Below are positions 16,952 to 25,133 of a stretch of 35,631 bases of DNA, piece after piece. A program made the position numbers and the translations under genes. This DNA is from Gammaproteobacteria bacterium (lineage in GTDB: Bacteria; Pseudomonadota; Gammaproteobacteria; Steroidobacterales; Steroidobacteraceae). The stretch covers positions 1-35,631 of the forward strand of contig JANYJY010000039.1 in NCBI GenBank assembly GCA_025358295.1. Direction: 5' to 3'. Numbering within the stretch: the first letter of the stretch is position 1; each line of letters begins with the position of its first letter. The notes under the pieces are model-generated. The model was given only the letters and a program-made list of their open reading frames with translations, was not told the DNA's origin and searched no databases.

Positions 16952-18142
16952 TTACTCGTTCGGCGGCGTGGGATTGGTTTCGTTGGCGGGCGTGATGCTG
17001 TTGTCCACCACGACCGCTGCGCCATTGCGTAGTTTCAACTGGCCGGCGGTGACTACCACCTCGCCGGCCGCGACGCCGCTGGTGATCGCGACCTGGTCGC
17101 CGCGTGTCGAGCCCAATTGCACGAAGCGCTGCTGGGCCACGTATTTTGGCTTGCCGTTCTGGTCGACGCCGCTTTGCTGCACGACGAACACCGTGTTGCC
17201 ATAGGGGTTGTAGGTGATGGCCGTCTGCGGCAGGGTGATCTGGTTGCTGGCGGCGCCTTTGTCGATGGTTACTTTGGCATACATGCCGGGGAGCAGCCGC
17301 CGCTCAGGATTTCCAAAAGATGCCCGCACTTGGACGTTGCGGCTTGCAAGATCAACTTTGGAATTGATTGAAGAAATGGTGCCTGCAAAGTGCACGCCGG
17401 GATAGGCATCCACCGTCGCGGTGGCCGACTCGCCCACCTTGATATGGGCTAGCTCCTGTTGGGGGAGATAGAAGTCGATCAGGATGGGATCGAGCGCCTG
17501 CAGGGTGACGACGGTCGTGCCCGCGGTGAGATACTGGCCCTGGTCCACTTGCCGGATGCCGAGCCGGCCCGCGAACGGCGCTCTGACCGTCTTTTCCTCA
17601 AGCAACGCCTGTTGGGCAGCCACCTGCGCGCGCGCCGATTTCAACGCCGCCATATCCGCGTCAAGAACTGCCTGGCTGATGGCTTGCGCGGCGAACTGGT
17701 CCTGATCGCGCTTGTAGGTCTGGTCGGCGAGCGCAGCCACGGCTTCCAGTTGCGCCAGCTTTGCGGGATCGTCGTTGGGCTTGAGCTTGAGCAATAGCGT
17801 GCCAGCGGCGACCTCGCTGTCCGAATCAAGATGAATCTCATCGACAACCCCGGAGGCCTGTGCCGCGAGGTCTGCACCGCGCACTGCGCGCAAGCTGCCG
17901 ATGGCCTGAGTCTGAGGCTGCCAACTGGAATTCTCGGCAATCGTTGTGGAAATGGTTTGCGGGGGGATTACGCCGCCGCCCATCGCCGCGAACATTTTTT
18001 TGCCGTTGTGGATCTTGTAGGCGACGACACCGCCGAGGATCGCCGCCACAGCGATCACCAGTATCACCAGCGGGACGATCATTTCCTTGAGAGGCGCCGT
18101 GCCGCGGGCGGCACCGGCAACTCCGGATTCCATGGTGCTCAC
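16952..18142 (-). CDS. RND efflux periplasmic adaptor (membrane fusion protein)
   Basis: This 396-residue adaptor links the RND pump to its outer-membrane channel. After a short cytoplasmic start there is one membrane anchor (about residues 22-42, IVPLVILVIAVAAILGGVVA). A lipoyl/barrel-sandwich half-motif follows (GADLAAQASGVVDEIHLDSDSEVAAGTLLLKL), then an alpha-helical hairpin, the second lipoyl half (RAPFAGRLGIRQVDQGQYL) and beta-barrel and membrane-proximal domains (LLPGMYAKVTI, GEVVVTAGQLKLRNGA). Its ATG overlaps the stop of the upstream outer-membrane-factor gene as ATGA. It has an uncleaved anchor rather than a lipobox, as in MdtA/CusB-like relatives. Confidence 0.93.
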   Translation of the reverse strand: MSTMESGVAGAARGTAPLKEMIVPLVILVIAVAAILGGVVAYKIHNGKKMFAAMGGGVIPPQTISTTIAENSSWQPQTQAIGSLRAVRGADLAAQASGVVDEIHLDSDSEVAAGTLLLKLKPNDDPAKLAQLEAVAALADQTYKRDQDQFAAQAISQAVLDADMAALKSARAQVAAQQALLEEKTVRAPFAGRLGIRQVDQGQYLTAGTTVVTLQALDPILIDFYLPQQELAHIKVGESATATVDAYPGVHFAGTISSINSKVDLASRNVQVRASFGNPERRLLPGMYAKVTIDKGAASNQITLPQTAITYNPYGNTVFVVQQSGVDQNGKPKYVAQQRFVQLGSTRGDQVAITSGVAAGEVVVTAGQLKLRNGAAVVVDNSITPANETNPTPPNE

Positions 18143-19665
18143 AATTTCCCCTCACAGCAGTCAGTCGAATTGGCAGCCACATCGGCGCGGTTCCACCAAC
18201 CGCCCCCGAGTGCCTGAAAGAGTGCCGCCGTGTCGGCGTAGCGTAGCGCGCGCGCCTTGACGAGCGCGACGGCCGCGGATTGGTAGCTTTGCTGCGCAGC
18301 CAGTACTTGCACATAGCTGGCGGCGCCGCTTTTGTACTGAGCTTGCACCAGCCCCAGACTGTCGGCTGCAGACTGCTCGGCGAGCGCCTGGGCCGCCAGT
18401 GCGTCCGCGTCGGCTTGCAGGGCGTACAGGGTATCCGACACATTCTGAAAGGCGGTGATCACTGTGGCCTTATAATTGGCAGCCGCTGCTTGCGCCGCGG
18501 CAATCGCCGCACGGCGCTGGTGTCGCAGCTCTCCGCCCTTGAAGATGGGTTGGGTCAAGGCGCCGATCAGGGTCCAGACATTGGAAGCCGGGTCGAATAG
18601 CTTGGAGAATTCCGCTGCGCTTTGGCCGTAGCTGCCCGTGATGGTGATTTGCGGCAGCATATTGGCTGTGGCGATTCCCACCTGCGCAGTGGCCTGGTGC
18701 AGCAGGGCCGAATATTGGCGCACGTCCGGACGCTGTTCGACGAATTTGGACGGCAGGCTCAATGGCAGATCCTGCGGAAGGCTGAGCGAGTCGAGATCGA
18801 ATCCCGCGCCCGTATAGTCGGCCGGCAGGCTGCCGACTAATGCCGCCAGTTGATTGCGCTGTTGCGCGAGCTGGCTGCGCAAGGACGGTAGGGCGGCGAG
18901 GGTGCTTTGCAAGGCCGACTGCTGCTGCAGGATATCGGCACGCGATGCGCCGCCGGCGGTGACTCGCCGCTTGACGATGTCGAGTTGGGTTTGCTGTGAA
19001 GCCGAGATCTGTTCCGTCGCGCTGATCTGTGCGCGCAGCGAAGCTTCGTTGATCGCCGTCGTGACGATATTCGAGGTGAGCGTGAGATAGCTGGCTTCGA
19101 GTGCAAAGTGCTGATACTCGGCTTGAGCGCTCAGTGCTTCGACTTGACGGCGAACGCCGCCGAAGGCGTCCAAGGTGTACGACACGTTCACCGATGCTGT
19201 GTCGAGGTTGTAGAAATAGGAGCGGGGCAGACCGGGTATGGCGCCGAACGCCGCTCCGGAGGCCTTCTGCCGCTGGCTCGAGACATTGCCCGAGACACTG
19301 GGATAGTAGCTGCCGCGCTGAGCCGCTACGGTCTCGTTAGCCTGGCGCAGCGCGGCCTGTGCGGCCTCGATGGTCGGGCTGTTGGCGAGCGCCCGCTCGA
19401 TCAATGCGTTCAATTGCGGGGACTGAAACAGCGTCCACCATTGACCGGGAATATCCATTCCGGTGACGAAGCGCTGGGCTTGACCACCGGGCAACGCGGT
19501 AGTCGCTGTCTCATTGTTAATTTGGCCTGGCGCTGCGAAGCCCTCGGTATGCGGCGCCTCTGGCGCCTTGAAATTGGGTCCCACCGCACAGGCTGTGAGA
19601 AAACCTGCGGCGAAAACAACGGCACATGGGCCCATGCCGGCGCGCGTAGAAGGGAGGTGGCTCAT
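18139..19665 (-). CDS. NodT-family outer-membrane efflux lipoprotein (first copy)
   Basis: This 508-residue TolC-like outer-membrane factor opens the minus-strand efflux operon. It has a signal peptide ending in the lipobox LTAC with the lipidated Cys at residue 26, then AVGPNFK, the standard NodT-type beginning. WWTLFQSPQLNALIERALANSP follows, with long helical repeats, the second OEP repeat after RPDVRQYSALLHQA, and PIFKGGEL. The gene starts at the ATG at 19665; an internal ATG at 19635 would shorten the signal peptide but keep the lipobox. The palindromic regulatory region is about 85 bases upstream, shared with the divergent marR. A second, different outer-membrane factor is encoded at 20334. 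Confidence 0.92.
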   Translation of the reverse strand: MSHLPSTRAGMGPCAVVFAAGFLTACAVGPNFKAPEAPHTEGFAAPGQINNETATTALPGGQAQRFVTGMDIPGQWWTLFQSPQLNALIERALANSPTIEAAQAALRQANETVAAQRGSYYPSVSGNVSSQRQKASGAAFGAIPGLPRSYFYNLDTASVNVSYTLDAFGGVRRQVEALSAQAEYQHFALEASYLTLTSNIVTTAINEASLRAQISATEQISASQQTQLDIVKRRVTAGGASRADILQQQSALQSTLAALPSLRSQLAQQRNQLAALVGSLPADYTGAGFDLDSLSLPQDLPLSLPSKFVEQRPDVRQYSALLHQATAQVGIATANMLPQITITGSYGQSAAEFSKLFDPASNVWTLIGALTQPIFKGGELRHQRRAAIAAAQAAAANYKATVITAFQNVSDTLYALQADADALAAQALAEQSAADSLGLVQAQYKSGAASYVQVLAAQQSYQSAAVALVKARALRYADTAALFQALGGGWWNRADVAANSTDCCEGKL

Positions 19666-19748
19666 GGAAAACGACCGGTCGGGACCCGGGAGGGGCGGTT
19701 AGTGCGAAAAACTGACATGGGTCAGGGCGCAACGCAAGAAGTATTTAC

Positions 19749-19796
19749 ATACTGGATATTCATTTGGTAAAATATATTCCATTGAATGGTTAGTAT
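19749..19796. promoter_or_regulatory. 48-bp imperfect palindrome, candidate MarR operator of the divergent efflux operons
   Basis: The gap between the two efflux operons (19666-19785) holds a symmetric element centred near 19772. ATACT at 19749-19753 mirrors AGTAT at 19792-19796, and ATTCA at 19758-19762 mirrors TGAAT at 19783-19787. The AT-rich centre (TAAAATATATT) could supply -10 elements in either direction. The right arm covers the first marR ATG (19786). MarR proteins often repress their own gene and a linked pump from such palindromes, so autoregulation and joint control of both operons is a reasonable inference. No experimental support can be seen in the sequence. Confidence 0.5.
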
Positions 19797-20337
19797 GCAA
19801 ATGAATAATACCGAAACCCAATTCGACAAGCTCGAAAAGAACCTGCATGCCCTGAGCACCCGGATGCCGGATTTGCCGCTCAGCGAGGTTATGCTGTGCC
19901 GGCTGACGATGCATTTGGGCCGTGAAATGGCGACGATGCTCGACCAGCAAATTCGACCGTTCGGGATTGCCGAGGCGGAATTTCGCGTCCTGACCACCTT
20001 ATTTTCACAGCCCGAGGGTGTGGCGCACCCTAGCGATTTATGCGCGCGGGCGGCACAGAGCCCGGCCAATATGTCGCGCATTTGCGATGCCCTGGTTTCG
20101 CGCGACCTAATCACACGGGTCATGAGCGCTCATGATCGACGTCGCATGGTGTTGCGCATCACCGAGCAGGGCGAGGAATTGGTGCGCCGGCTGCTGCCCA
20201 CCATGTTCGCTCCGCTGCGCGATTTGTATTCAGGGATTTCCGAGGAAGAGAAGCGTCATCTGATTTCACAGCTCAAAGGCCTGTACGCAAGAATGCTGGA
20301 AGCGCCGAAGCTAGAAGCCGTGGAGCGAGCGGAATGA
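19786..20337 (+). CDS. MarR-family transcriptional regulator
   Basis: A 183-residue dimeric winged-helix regulator. After an N-terminal helical extension, the core has EAEFRVLTTLFSQPEG, the recognition region HPSDLCARAAQSPANMSRICDALVSRDLI and the wing SAHDRRRMVLRITEQGEEL with the DRR signature. A long C-terminal dimerisation helix follows. ATG 19786 is the first of three possible starts (also 19795 and 19801), with no strong ribosome site before any of them. It overlaps the downstream outer-membrane-factor gene as ATGA, so it is co-transcribed with the EmrAB-type pump and divergent from the RND operon. It most likely represses one or both operons and releases on binding a phenolic or drug-like ligand. 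The ligand is unknown. Confidence 0.9.
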   Translation: MVSMQMNNTETQFDKLEKNLHALSTRMPDLPLSEVMLCRLTMHLGREMATMLDQQIRPFGIAEAEFRVLTTLFSQPEGVAHPSDLCARAAQSPANMSRICDALVSRDLITRVMSAHDRRRMVLRITEQGEELVRRLLPTMFAPLRDLYSGISEEEKRHLISQLKGLYARMLEAPKLEAVERAE

Positions 20338-21782
20338 GAAATTGGCGCGCTGCCACGACTCTTTTGACCCTCTGCGTCGTTGCTTGCGCGGGTCTGCCGC
20401 CAAAGCAGAAGCCCGTGCAATTGTCGAATCCCGTACCCCTGGATGGGCTCGAACTCGCGGGTGGCGGCCATTGGCCGGCGCAGCAGTGGTGGAAGCGGTA
20501 TCAGGATCCGACTTTGGATCAACTCATCGAACTGGCAGTGGCGACCTCGCCGACACTGGCAACGGCTCACGCCCGTTTCGATTCTGCGCGCCAGTCGGTG
20601 CGCATCGCGGGCGCGGCGGCCGGCGTCAAAGTCGATGCCAGTGCCGCAATCGATCGGCAGCGGTTGAGCGACAACGGTCTCTTTCCGCCGCAATTCTTAG
20701 GATTCAGTTGGTATAACCAATCGGACTTGGGCCTACAAGCAAGCTACACCTTCGATTGGTGGGGCAAACAGCGCGATGCGGTCGACGCGGCCGTCGACCA
20801 AGCACGCGCGGCGGAAGCGGATCGCAGCGCGGCCGCGTTGATGCTCGCCGGCTCGGTTGCCGACACCTACTTTGGCTGGCAGGCGGATCAAAGCCGGATC
20901 GCTCTGGCTCGAGAGCAGGAAGGCGTGGCCGAGCGGGAGGCAGCGATCGGCGCCGCTCGCGTCGGCGCCGAATTGGATGCGGCGGAAAATATCAATCGCT
21001 CGGATCTTGCCGTGGCGGGGGCGCGGGAACAGATCGCGGCTTTAGAGGGATCGGCGAAGCTGCGCATCGTCGCGCTGGCCGCGTTGGTGGGCCGTCCCAT
21101 GACGGAGCTGCCGTCGCTGCAAGTGAAGCCCTTACCCGCGCTGTCCGGCAACTTGCCCGATGCGGTCAAGATCGATTTGATTGCGCGCCGCGCCGATATT
21201 GCCGCGAGCCGCTGGCGCGTGGAGTCCGCGCAGAAAAATCTGGACGCCGCCCGCGCCGATTTTTATCCGGACCTGACCATCAATGCCTTGCTGGGGTTGT
21301 CCAGCATCGATGTGAGCAATCTGCTCAAGTACGGCAGCCGGGTGCCGCAAATCGGCGCGGCGATTCATTTGCCGATTTTCGATTCCGGCCGCCTCAAGGC
21401 GCGCTATGCAGCCGACCAAGCCGCGATCGATTCGGCGGTGGCAAGCTATCAAGACACCGTGGTCGGCGCTGCCCGCGACGTCGCCTTGCAGGCAACGACC
21501 CGGGCGCAAATCGCCGCCGAGCGCGCTCAGCGCGTCATCCAAGTCGACGCGGCGAACCAGCTTAAGAACAGCGCTGCGGCTCGCGTCCGGCAGGGAATCA
21601 TCGACGCGCGCAATGAACTGACGGCGACCGAGACCTGGTTACAACAACGCGATGCGCTGGTTCAGCTCGACTCGGCGGCGTTATCTGCCGACATCGCACT
21701 GCAGCGCGCCCTGGGCGGCGGCTATGAAAGTCCGCAAACGCCCACTAACTCCCACCTGAATGGCATGACGATCACACAATGA
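20334..21782 (+). CDS. NodT-family outer-membrane efflux lipoprotein (second copy)
   Basis: A 482-residue outer-membrane factor for the EmrAB-type pump. The signal peptide ends at VVAC with Cys18 as the lipidation site. Characteristic segments are QWWKRYQDPTLDQLIELA, SYTFDWWGKQRDAVDAA, TYFGWQADQSR and IARRADIAASRWRVESAQ in the second OEP repeat, then LPIFDSGRLKARY. The form resembles MdtP/FusA-like channels seen with EmrA/EmrB pumps and differs from the first copy at 18139. It overlaps marR upstream and emrA downstream, each by 4 bases (ATGA), so the three are tightly coupled. Confidence 0.92.
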   Translation: MRNWRAATTLLTLCVVACAGLPPKQKPVQLSNPVPLDGLELAGGGHWPAQQWWKRYQDPTLDQLIELAVATSPTLATAHARFDSARQSVRIAGAAAGVKVDASAAIDRQRLSDNGLFPPQFLGFSWYNQSDLGLQASYTFDWWGKQRDAVDAAVDQARAAEADRSAAALMLAGSVADTYFGWQADQSRIALAREQEGVAEREAAIGAARVGAELDAAENINRSDLAVAGAREQIAALEGSAKLRIVALAALVGRPMTELPSLQVKPLPALSGNLPDAVKIDLIARRADIAASRWRVESAQKNLDAARADFYPDLTINALLGLSSIDVSNLLKYGSRVPQIGAAIHLPIFDSGRLKARYAADQAAIDSAVASYQDTVVGAARDVALQATTRAQIAAERAQRVIQVDAANQLKNSAAARVRQGIIDARNELTATETWLQQRDALVQLDSAALSADIALQRALGGGYESPQTPTNSHLNGMTITQ

Positions 21783-22942
21783 ACGCAAACGTAGAATCCG
21801 CGGAACCGGCACCGGCAAACAGCAAGCGGCGCAACATCCTCCTCCTCATCGCGCTGGTATTCATCGTATTGGGCGCTATCTGGACAGCCTATTGGGTTTT
21901 GGTCATCGCGAAGCGCGAGCAGACCGATGATGCCTACGTGAACGGCAATAAAGTGGTGATCTCTGCGCAGATTTCCGGCACGGTCATTGCTGTGCTCGCT
22001 GACGACACGCAATTGGTGAAGGCCGGCCAGGTGCTGGTGCGCCTCGATCCAACCGACTCCGAGACGAGTTTGAGCCGAACGGCCAGCGCTCTGGCACAAA
22101 CGGTGCGCCAAGTTCGCCAGCAGAAATCGACGGCCGACCAGTACGACTCGGTCATCCAGACGCGTAGAGTGGAATTGGCGCGAGCCGAGGCCGATCTAGC
22201 CAAGCGCGAACCCTTGCTTGCCGACCATGCCATCGCGCCAGAGGAAGTGCGGCATGCGCGCGAAAGTGTGGAGTTGGCCAAGGCTGCACTGACGCAGGCC
22301 GTTCGTCAGGCGACTTCTTCGCATGCGTTGGTCGATGGTACCGAGGTGGAAGAGAATCCGGCCGTACTGCAGGCAAAGGCTGCTTTTCGGGATGCCTGGA
22401 TTGCCTCGCAACGCAACGGCGTTGTGGCTCCCGTCACCGGCTACGTGGCGGAGCGCAGTGTGCAACTGGGTCAGCACATCCAGGCGGGCCAGGCACTGAT
22501 GACCGTCATTGCGCTGAATTCGCTGTGGGTCGATGCGAACTTCAAAGAAGTCCAGCTACGGCATCTGCGCATCGGGCAGCCCGCCCAGGTTCGCAGCGAT
22601 CTGTACGGCGGTTCCTTCATATTTCACGGCCACGTGCAGGGCATGTCCGCCGGCACCGGCGCCGCGTTCTCGTTGCTGCCGGCGCAGAATGCGTCGGGCA
22701 ATTGGATCAAAGTTGTGCAGCGCGTCCCGGTTCGAATTCAAATTGATGATGCTGATCTCGTGAAATCGCCGCTGCGCGTCGGGCTGTCGGCTACCGTGAC
22801 AGTAGACACGACGAATCGGGACGGCTCCGTTCTGGCGAGTAGCGCCACCGATACGGCCGTGGGCCACACTCAGGTTTATACGCAGGACCTCGACACGGCC
22901 AATGCCGAAGCCGATGCAGTCGTGCGCCGAAATCTCAAGTAA
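21779..22942 (+). CDS. emrA: EmrA-type periplasmic adaptor (HlyD family)
   Basis: This 387-residue adaptor couples an EmrB MFS pump to an outer-membrane channel. It has a cytoplasmic start, one membrane anchor (about residues 19-41, ILLLIALVFIVLGAIWTAYWVL), then the EmrA hallmark QTDDAYVNGN. Next come SAQISGTVIAVLADDTQLVKAGQVLV and a coiled-coil hairpin. The downstream part has SQRNGVVAPVTGYVAERSVQ, WVDANFKEVQL and GTGAAFSLLPAQNASGNWIK, all typical of EmrA. It overlaps the outer-membrane-factor gene upstream and lies 21 bases before emrB. It is encoded with its own channel, unlike E. coli EmrA, which uses TolC. Confidence 0.93.
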   Translation: MNANVESAEPAPANSKRRNILLLIALVFIVLGAIWTAYWVLVIAKREQTDDAYVNGNKVVISAQISGTVIAVLADDTQLVKAGQVLVRLDPTDSETSLSRTASALAQTVRQVRQQKSTADQYDSVIQTRRVELARAEADLAKREPLLADHAIAPEEVRHARESVELAKAALTQAVRQATSSHALVDGTEVEENPAVLQAKAAFRDAWIASQRNGVVAPVTGYVAERSVQLGQHIQAGQALMTVIALNSLWVDANFKEVQLRHLRIGQPAQVRSDLYGGSFIFHGHVQGMSAGTGAAFSLLPAQNASGNWIKVVQRVPVRIQIDDADLVKSPLRVGLSATVTVDTTNRDGSVLASSATDTAVGHTQVYTQDLDTANAEADAVVRRNLK

Positions 22943-22963
22943 TCCCAATCGATAGAGCGGCCC

Positions 22964-24529
22964 ATGGCTGAGCCCGTACAGTCCGCTCACACTCAGGAGC
23001 AAGAGTATCCGCCGCTGCATGGCGGCAAGCTGTTGATGCTGACGGTGGCGGTGGCGACCGCCTCGTTCATGGAGATTCTTGACATGACGATTGTCAATGT
23101 CTCCGTGCCCGCGATCTCCGGCAGCCTGGGTGTCAGCACGTCGGAAGGCACGTGGGCTATCAGTTCTTACATGTTGGCCGCCGCCGTGATGCAGCCGCTT
23201 ACCGGCTGGATCAGCCGTCGTTTCGGGGAAGTCAGAACCTTCGTTACGTCGATATTATTATTCATGTGTTTCTCCGCGATTTGCGGACTGGCAACCACCC
23301 TGCCGATGCTGGTCGGTGCGCGCCTTATCCAGGGACTGGTATCCGGACCCATGATGTCGGTGGCACAGGCCATATTGCTGCGCAATTATCCAGTCGAGAG
23401 GCGCGGCATGGCGATTGCTTTGTGGGCCATGGTGATCATCATCGCACCCATATTCGGACCCATTCTCGGCGGATGGATCACGGATAATCTCTCCTGGCCC
23501 TGGTTGTTCTATATCAATCTGCCGGTGGGGGCGTTGGCCGCCACCTCGAGCTGGCTCATTCTTAGGCACCGCGAATCGAAGAAAACGAAATTGCCGATCG
23601 ATGGCATTGGGCTGGCGTTGCTGGTTATCGGCGTCGGCAGTTTGCAATTCATGTTGGACAACGGCAACGAGCAGGATTGGTTCAGCTCGCCCCTTATCGT
23701 CATCGCCGGCGTGGTATCTCTGATCAGTGTCTGCTTTTTAATTCCGTGGGAGCTGACGGACAAGCATCCGGTCATCGATCTGCATATGTTCGCGCGGCGC
23801 AACTTCCGAGTCGGGGTACTGGTTACCGGTGTCGCGTACTTCGGCCTGTCCGGCATCAACGTTGTTTTCCCGCTTTGGCTGCAAACCACGGTGGGCTACA
23901 CCGCCACCTGGGCTGGATTGGCGGTGGCGCCGACGGGGATATTGGCGTTGGTGGCGGCTCCCATCGTCGGTCGGAATATGAATCGCTTGAATCTGCGGCT
24001 GACGGCGAGCTTCGCTTTCTGCGTCTTCGGTTTCGCTATTTTTTGGGCCGCTACCCTCAACGACACTGCAAATTTCAGTCAATTCGCCACTCCGCGATTC
24101 ATGCAGGGCCTGGGGATAGCGTTCTTTTTCCTGCCGTTGAACCAAATCATGTTGTCAGGGGTTCCCCCGAGCGAGTTGGCCTCCGCGTCGGGATTGAGCA
24201 ATTTCGTGCGCACCATGTCGGGCAGTATCGCGACGGCGATGACGGTGTTCGTGTGGAACCGGCGCACGGATTACCATCATGCGGTGCTGACCGAGCACAT
24301 TCGAAATTCAGCCGGCGCGTGGACCAACTATCAGACAGAGCTCGGCAACCGTGGGATCTCCGGCACCGGGGCCTTTGACTATGTCGAGCACGTCATTACC
24401 ACACAGGCGATGACTTTGGGTGTGAACGACGTATTCCATTTGCTCGGGTGGATGTTTTTGCTATTGATTCCCTTCGTCTGGTTTGCAAAACCGCCATTTA
24501 AAGCGCGAGGCAGCGAGGCGGCGCACTGA
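22964..24529 (+). CDS. emrB: EmrB-type DHA2 MFS multidrug transporter
   Basis: A 521-residue, 14-span proton-driven exporter that acts with the adjacent EmrA and outer-membrane factor as a tripartite pump. Family marks are FMEILDMTIVNVSVP in helix one, PLTGWISRRFGEVRTF after helix two, and FGPILGGWITDNLSWPW in helix five. The late region ASASGLSNFVRTMSGSIATA is typical of EmrB. ATG 22964 follows emrA by 21 bases. It differs from the MFS pump of the divergent operon, which lacks an EmrA partner. Substrates are not readable; EmrAB homologues export hydrophobic acids, uncouplers and antibiotics. Confidence 0.93.
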   Translation: MAEPVQSAHTQEQEYPPLHGGKLLMLTVAVATASFMEILDMTIVNVSVPAISGSLGVSTSEGTWAISSYMLAAAVMQPLTGWISRRFGEVRTFVTSILLFMCFSAICGLATTLPMLVGARLIQGLVSGPMMSVAQAILLRNYPVERRGMAIALWAMVIIIAPIFGPILGGWITDNLSWPWLFYINLPVGALAATSSWLILRHRESKKTKLPIDGIGLALLVIGVGSLQFMLDNGNEQDWFSSPLIVIAGVVSLISVCFLIPWELTDKHPVIDLHMFARRNFRVGVLVTGVAYFGLSGINVVFPLWLQTTVGYTATWAGLAVAPTGILALVAAPIVGRNMNRLNLRLTASFAFCVFGFAIFWAATLNDTANFSQFATPRFMQGLGIAFFFLPLNQIMLSGVPPSELASASGLSNFVRTMSGSIATAMTVFVWNRRTDYHHAVLTEHIRNSAGAWTNYQTELGNRGISGTGAFDYVEHVITTQAMTLGVNDVFHLLGWMFLLLIPFVWFAKPPFKARGSEAAH

Positions 24530-24562
24530 TCAATTCGTGCGATTCCGTGTAGGATCCGCACC

Positions 24563-25129
24563 ATGATTGCCCCCTACATCGTTGCCGTCGGCGGTACGTT
24601 GCGCGCCAATTCCACGACCGAAAAGGCCATGCGCCACGTGCTCGCAGCCGCGCAACGCGCGGGAGCACGGACCAAGCTCATCAGCGGCTCGGCCCTGCAA
24701 TTGCCCCTGTACCAGCCGGACAATCCCGAACGCTGCGAGGCGGCCCGAGACCTGGTGACGGAACTGGCTCAGGCGGACGGCATTATTATCGGATCGCCGG
24801 GCTATCACGGCAGCATTTCGGGCCTCGTCAAGAACGCATTGGACTATGCGGAGGACTTGCGCACGGACGTGCGTCCATACTTCAGCGGCCGTGCCGTGGG
24901 TTGTATCGCGACCGCCGGCGGTTGGCCCGGTGCGGTGAATACGCTGGGCGCCTTACGCGATATTGTGCACGCGCTGCGAGGCTGGCCGACGCCGCTCGGC
25001 GCCGCCATCAATTCGACGGAAAGGGCTTTCGACGAGCAGGGGACCTGCCAGGTGCAGCGAGTCGCTGAGATGCTGGATCTAATCGCCGCTGAAGTCATGG
25101 ACTTCGCACGGCCGATACGGGGAGAGTAG
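24563..25129 (+). CDS. NAD(P)H-dependent FMN reductase family protein
   Basis: A 188-residue flavodoxin-like reductase. The opening VAVGGTLRANSTTEKAM is the FMN phosphate loop of the SsuE/ChrR/ArsH-type family. SPGYHGSISGLVKNALDY is the second flavin-binding loop with the conserved Y-x-G/N-S segment, and AVNTLGALRDIVHAL the usual helix. These enzymes reduce FMN, quinones or other electron acceptors in the cytoplasm. It begins 33 bases after emrB and ends 4 bases before the amidohydrolase gene, all on plus, so it could belong to the efflux transcript. That link is inference, and the physiological substrate is unknown. Confidence 0.87.
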   Translation: MIAPYIVAVGGTLRANSTTEKAMRHVLAAAQRAGARTKLISGSALQLPLYQPDNPERCEAARDLVTELAQADGIIIGSPGYHGSISGLVKNALDYAEDLRTDVRPYFSGRAVGCIATAGGWPGAVNTLGALRDIVHALRGWPTPLGAAINSTERAFDEQGTCQVQRVAEMLDLIAAEVMDFARPIRGE

Positions 25130-25133
25130 AAGG

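Noticed and set aside
13857-16995. Long plus-strand frames opposite the RND pump gene, for example 14613-15374
   Set aside because: They are mirror frames of a high-GC gene: low-complexity, His/Arg/Gly-rich translations with no recognisable motif, while the minus strand reads a full-length pump.
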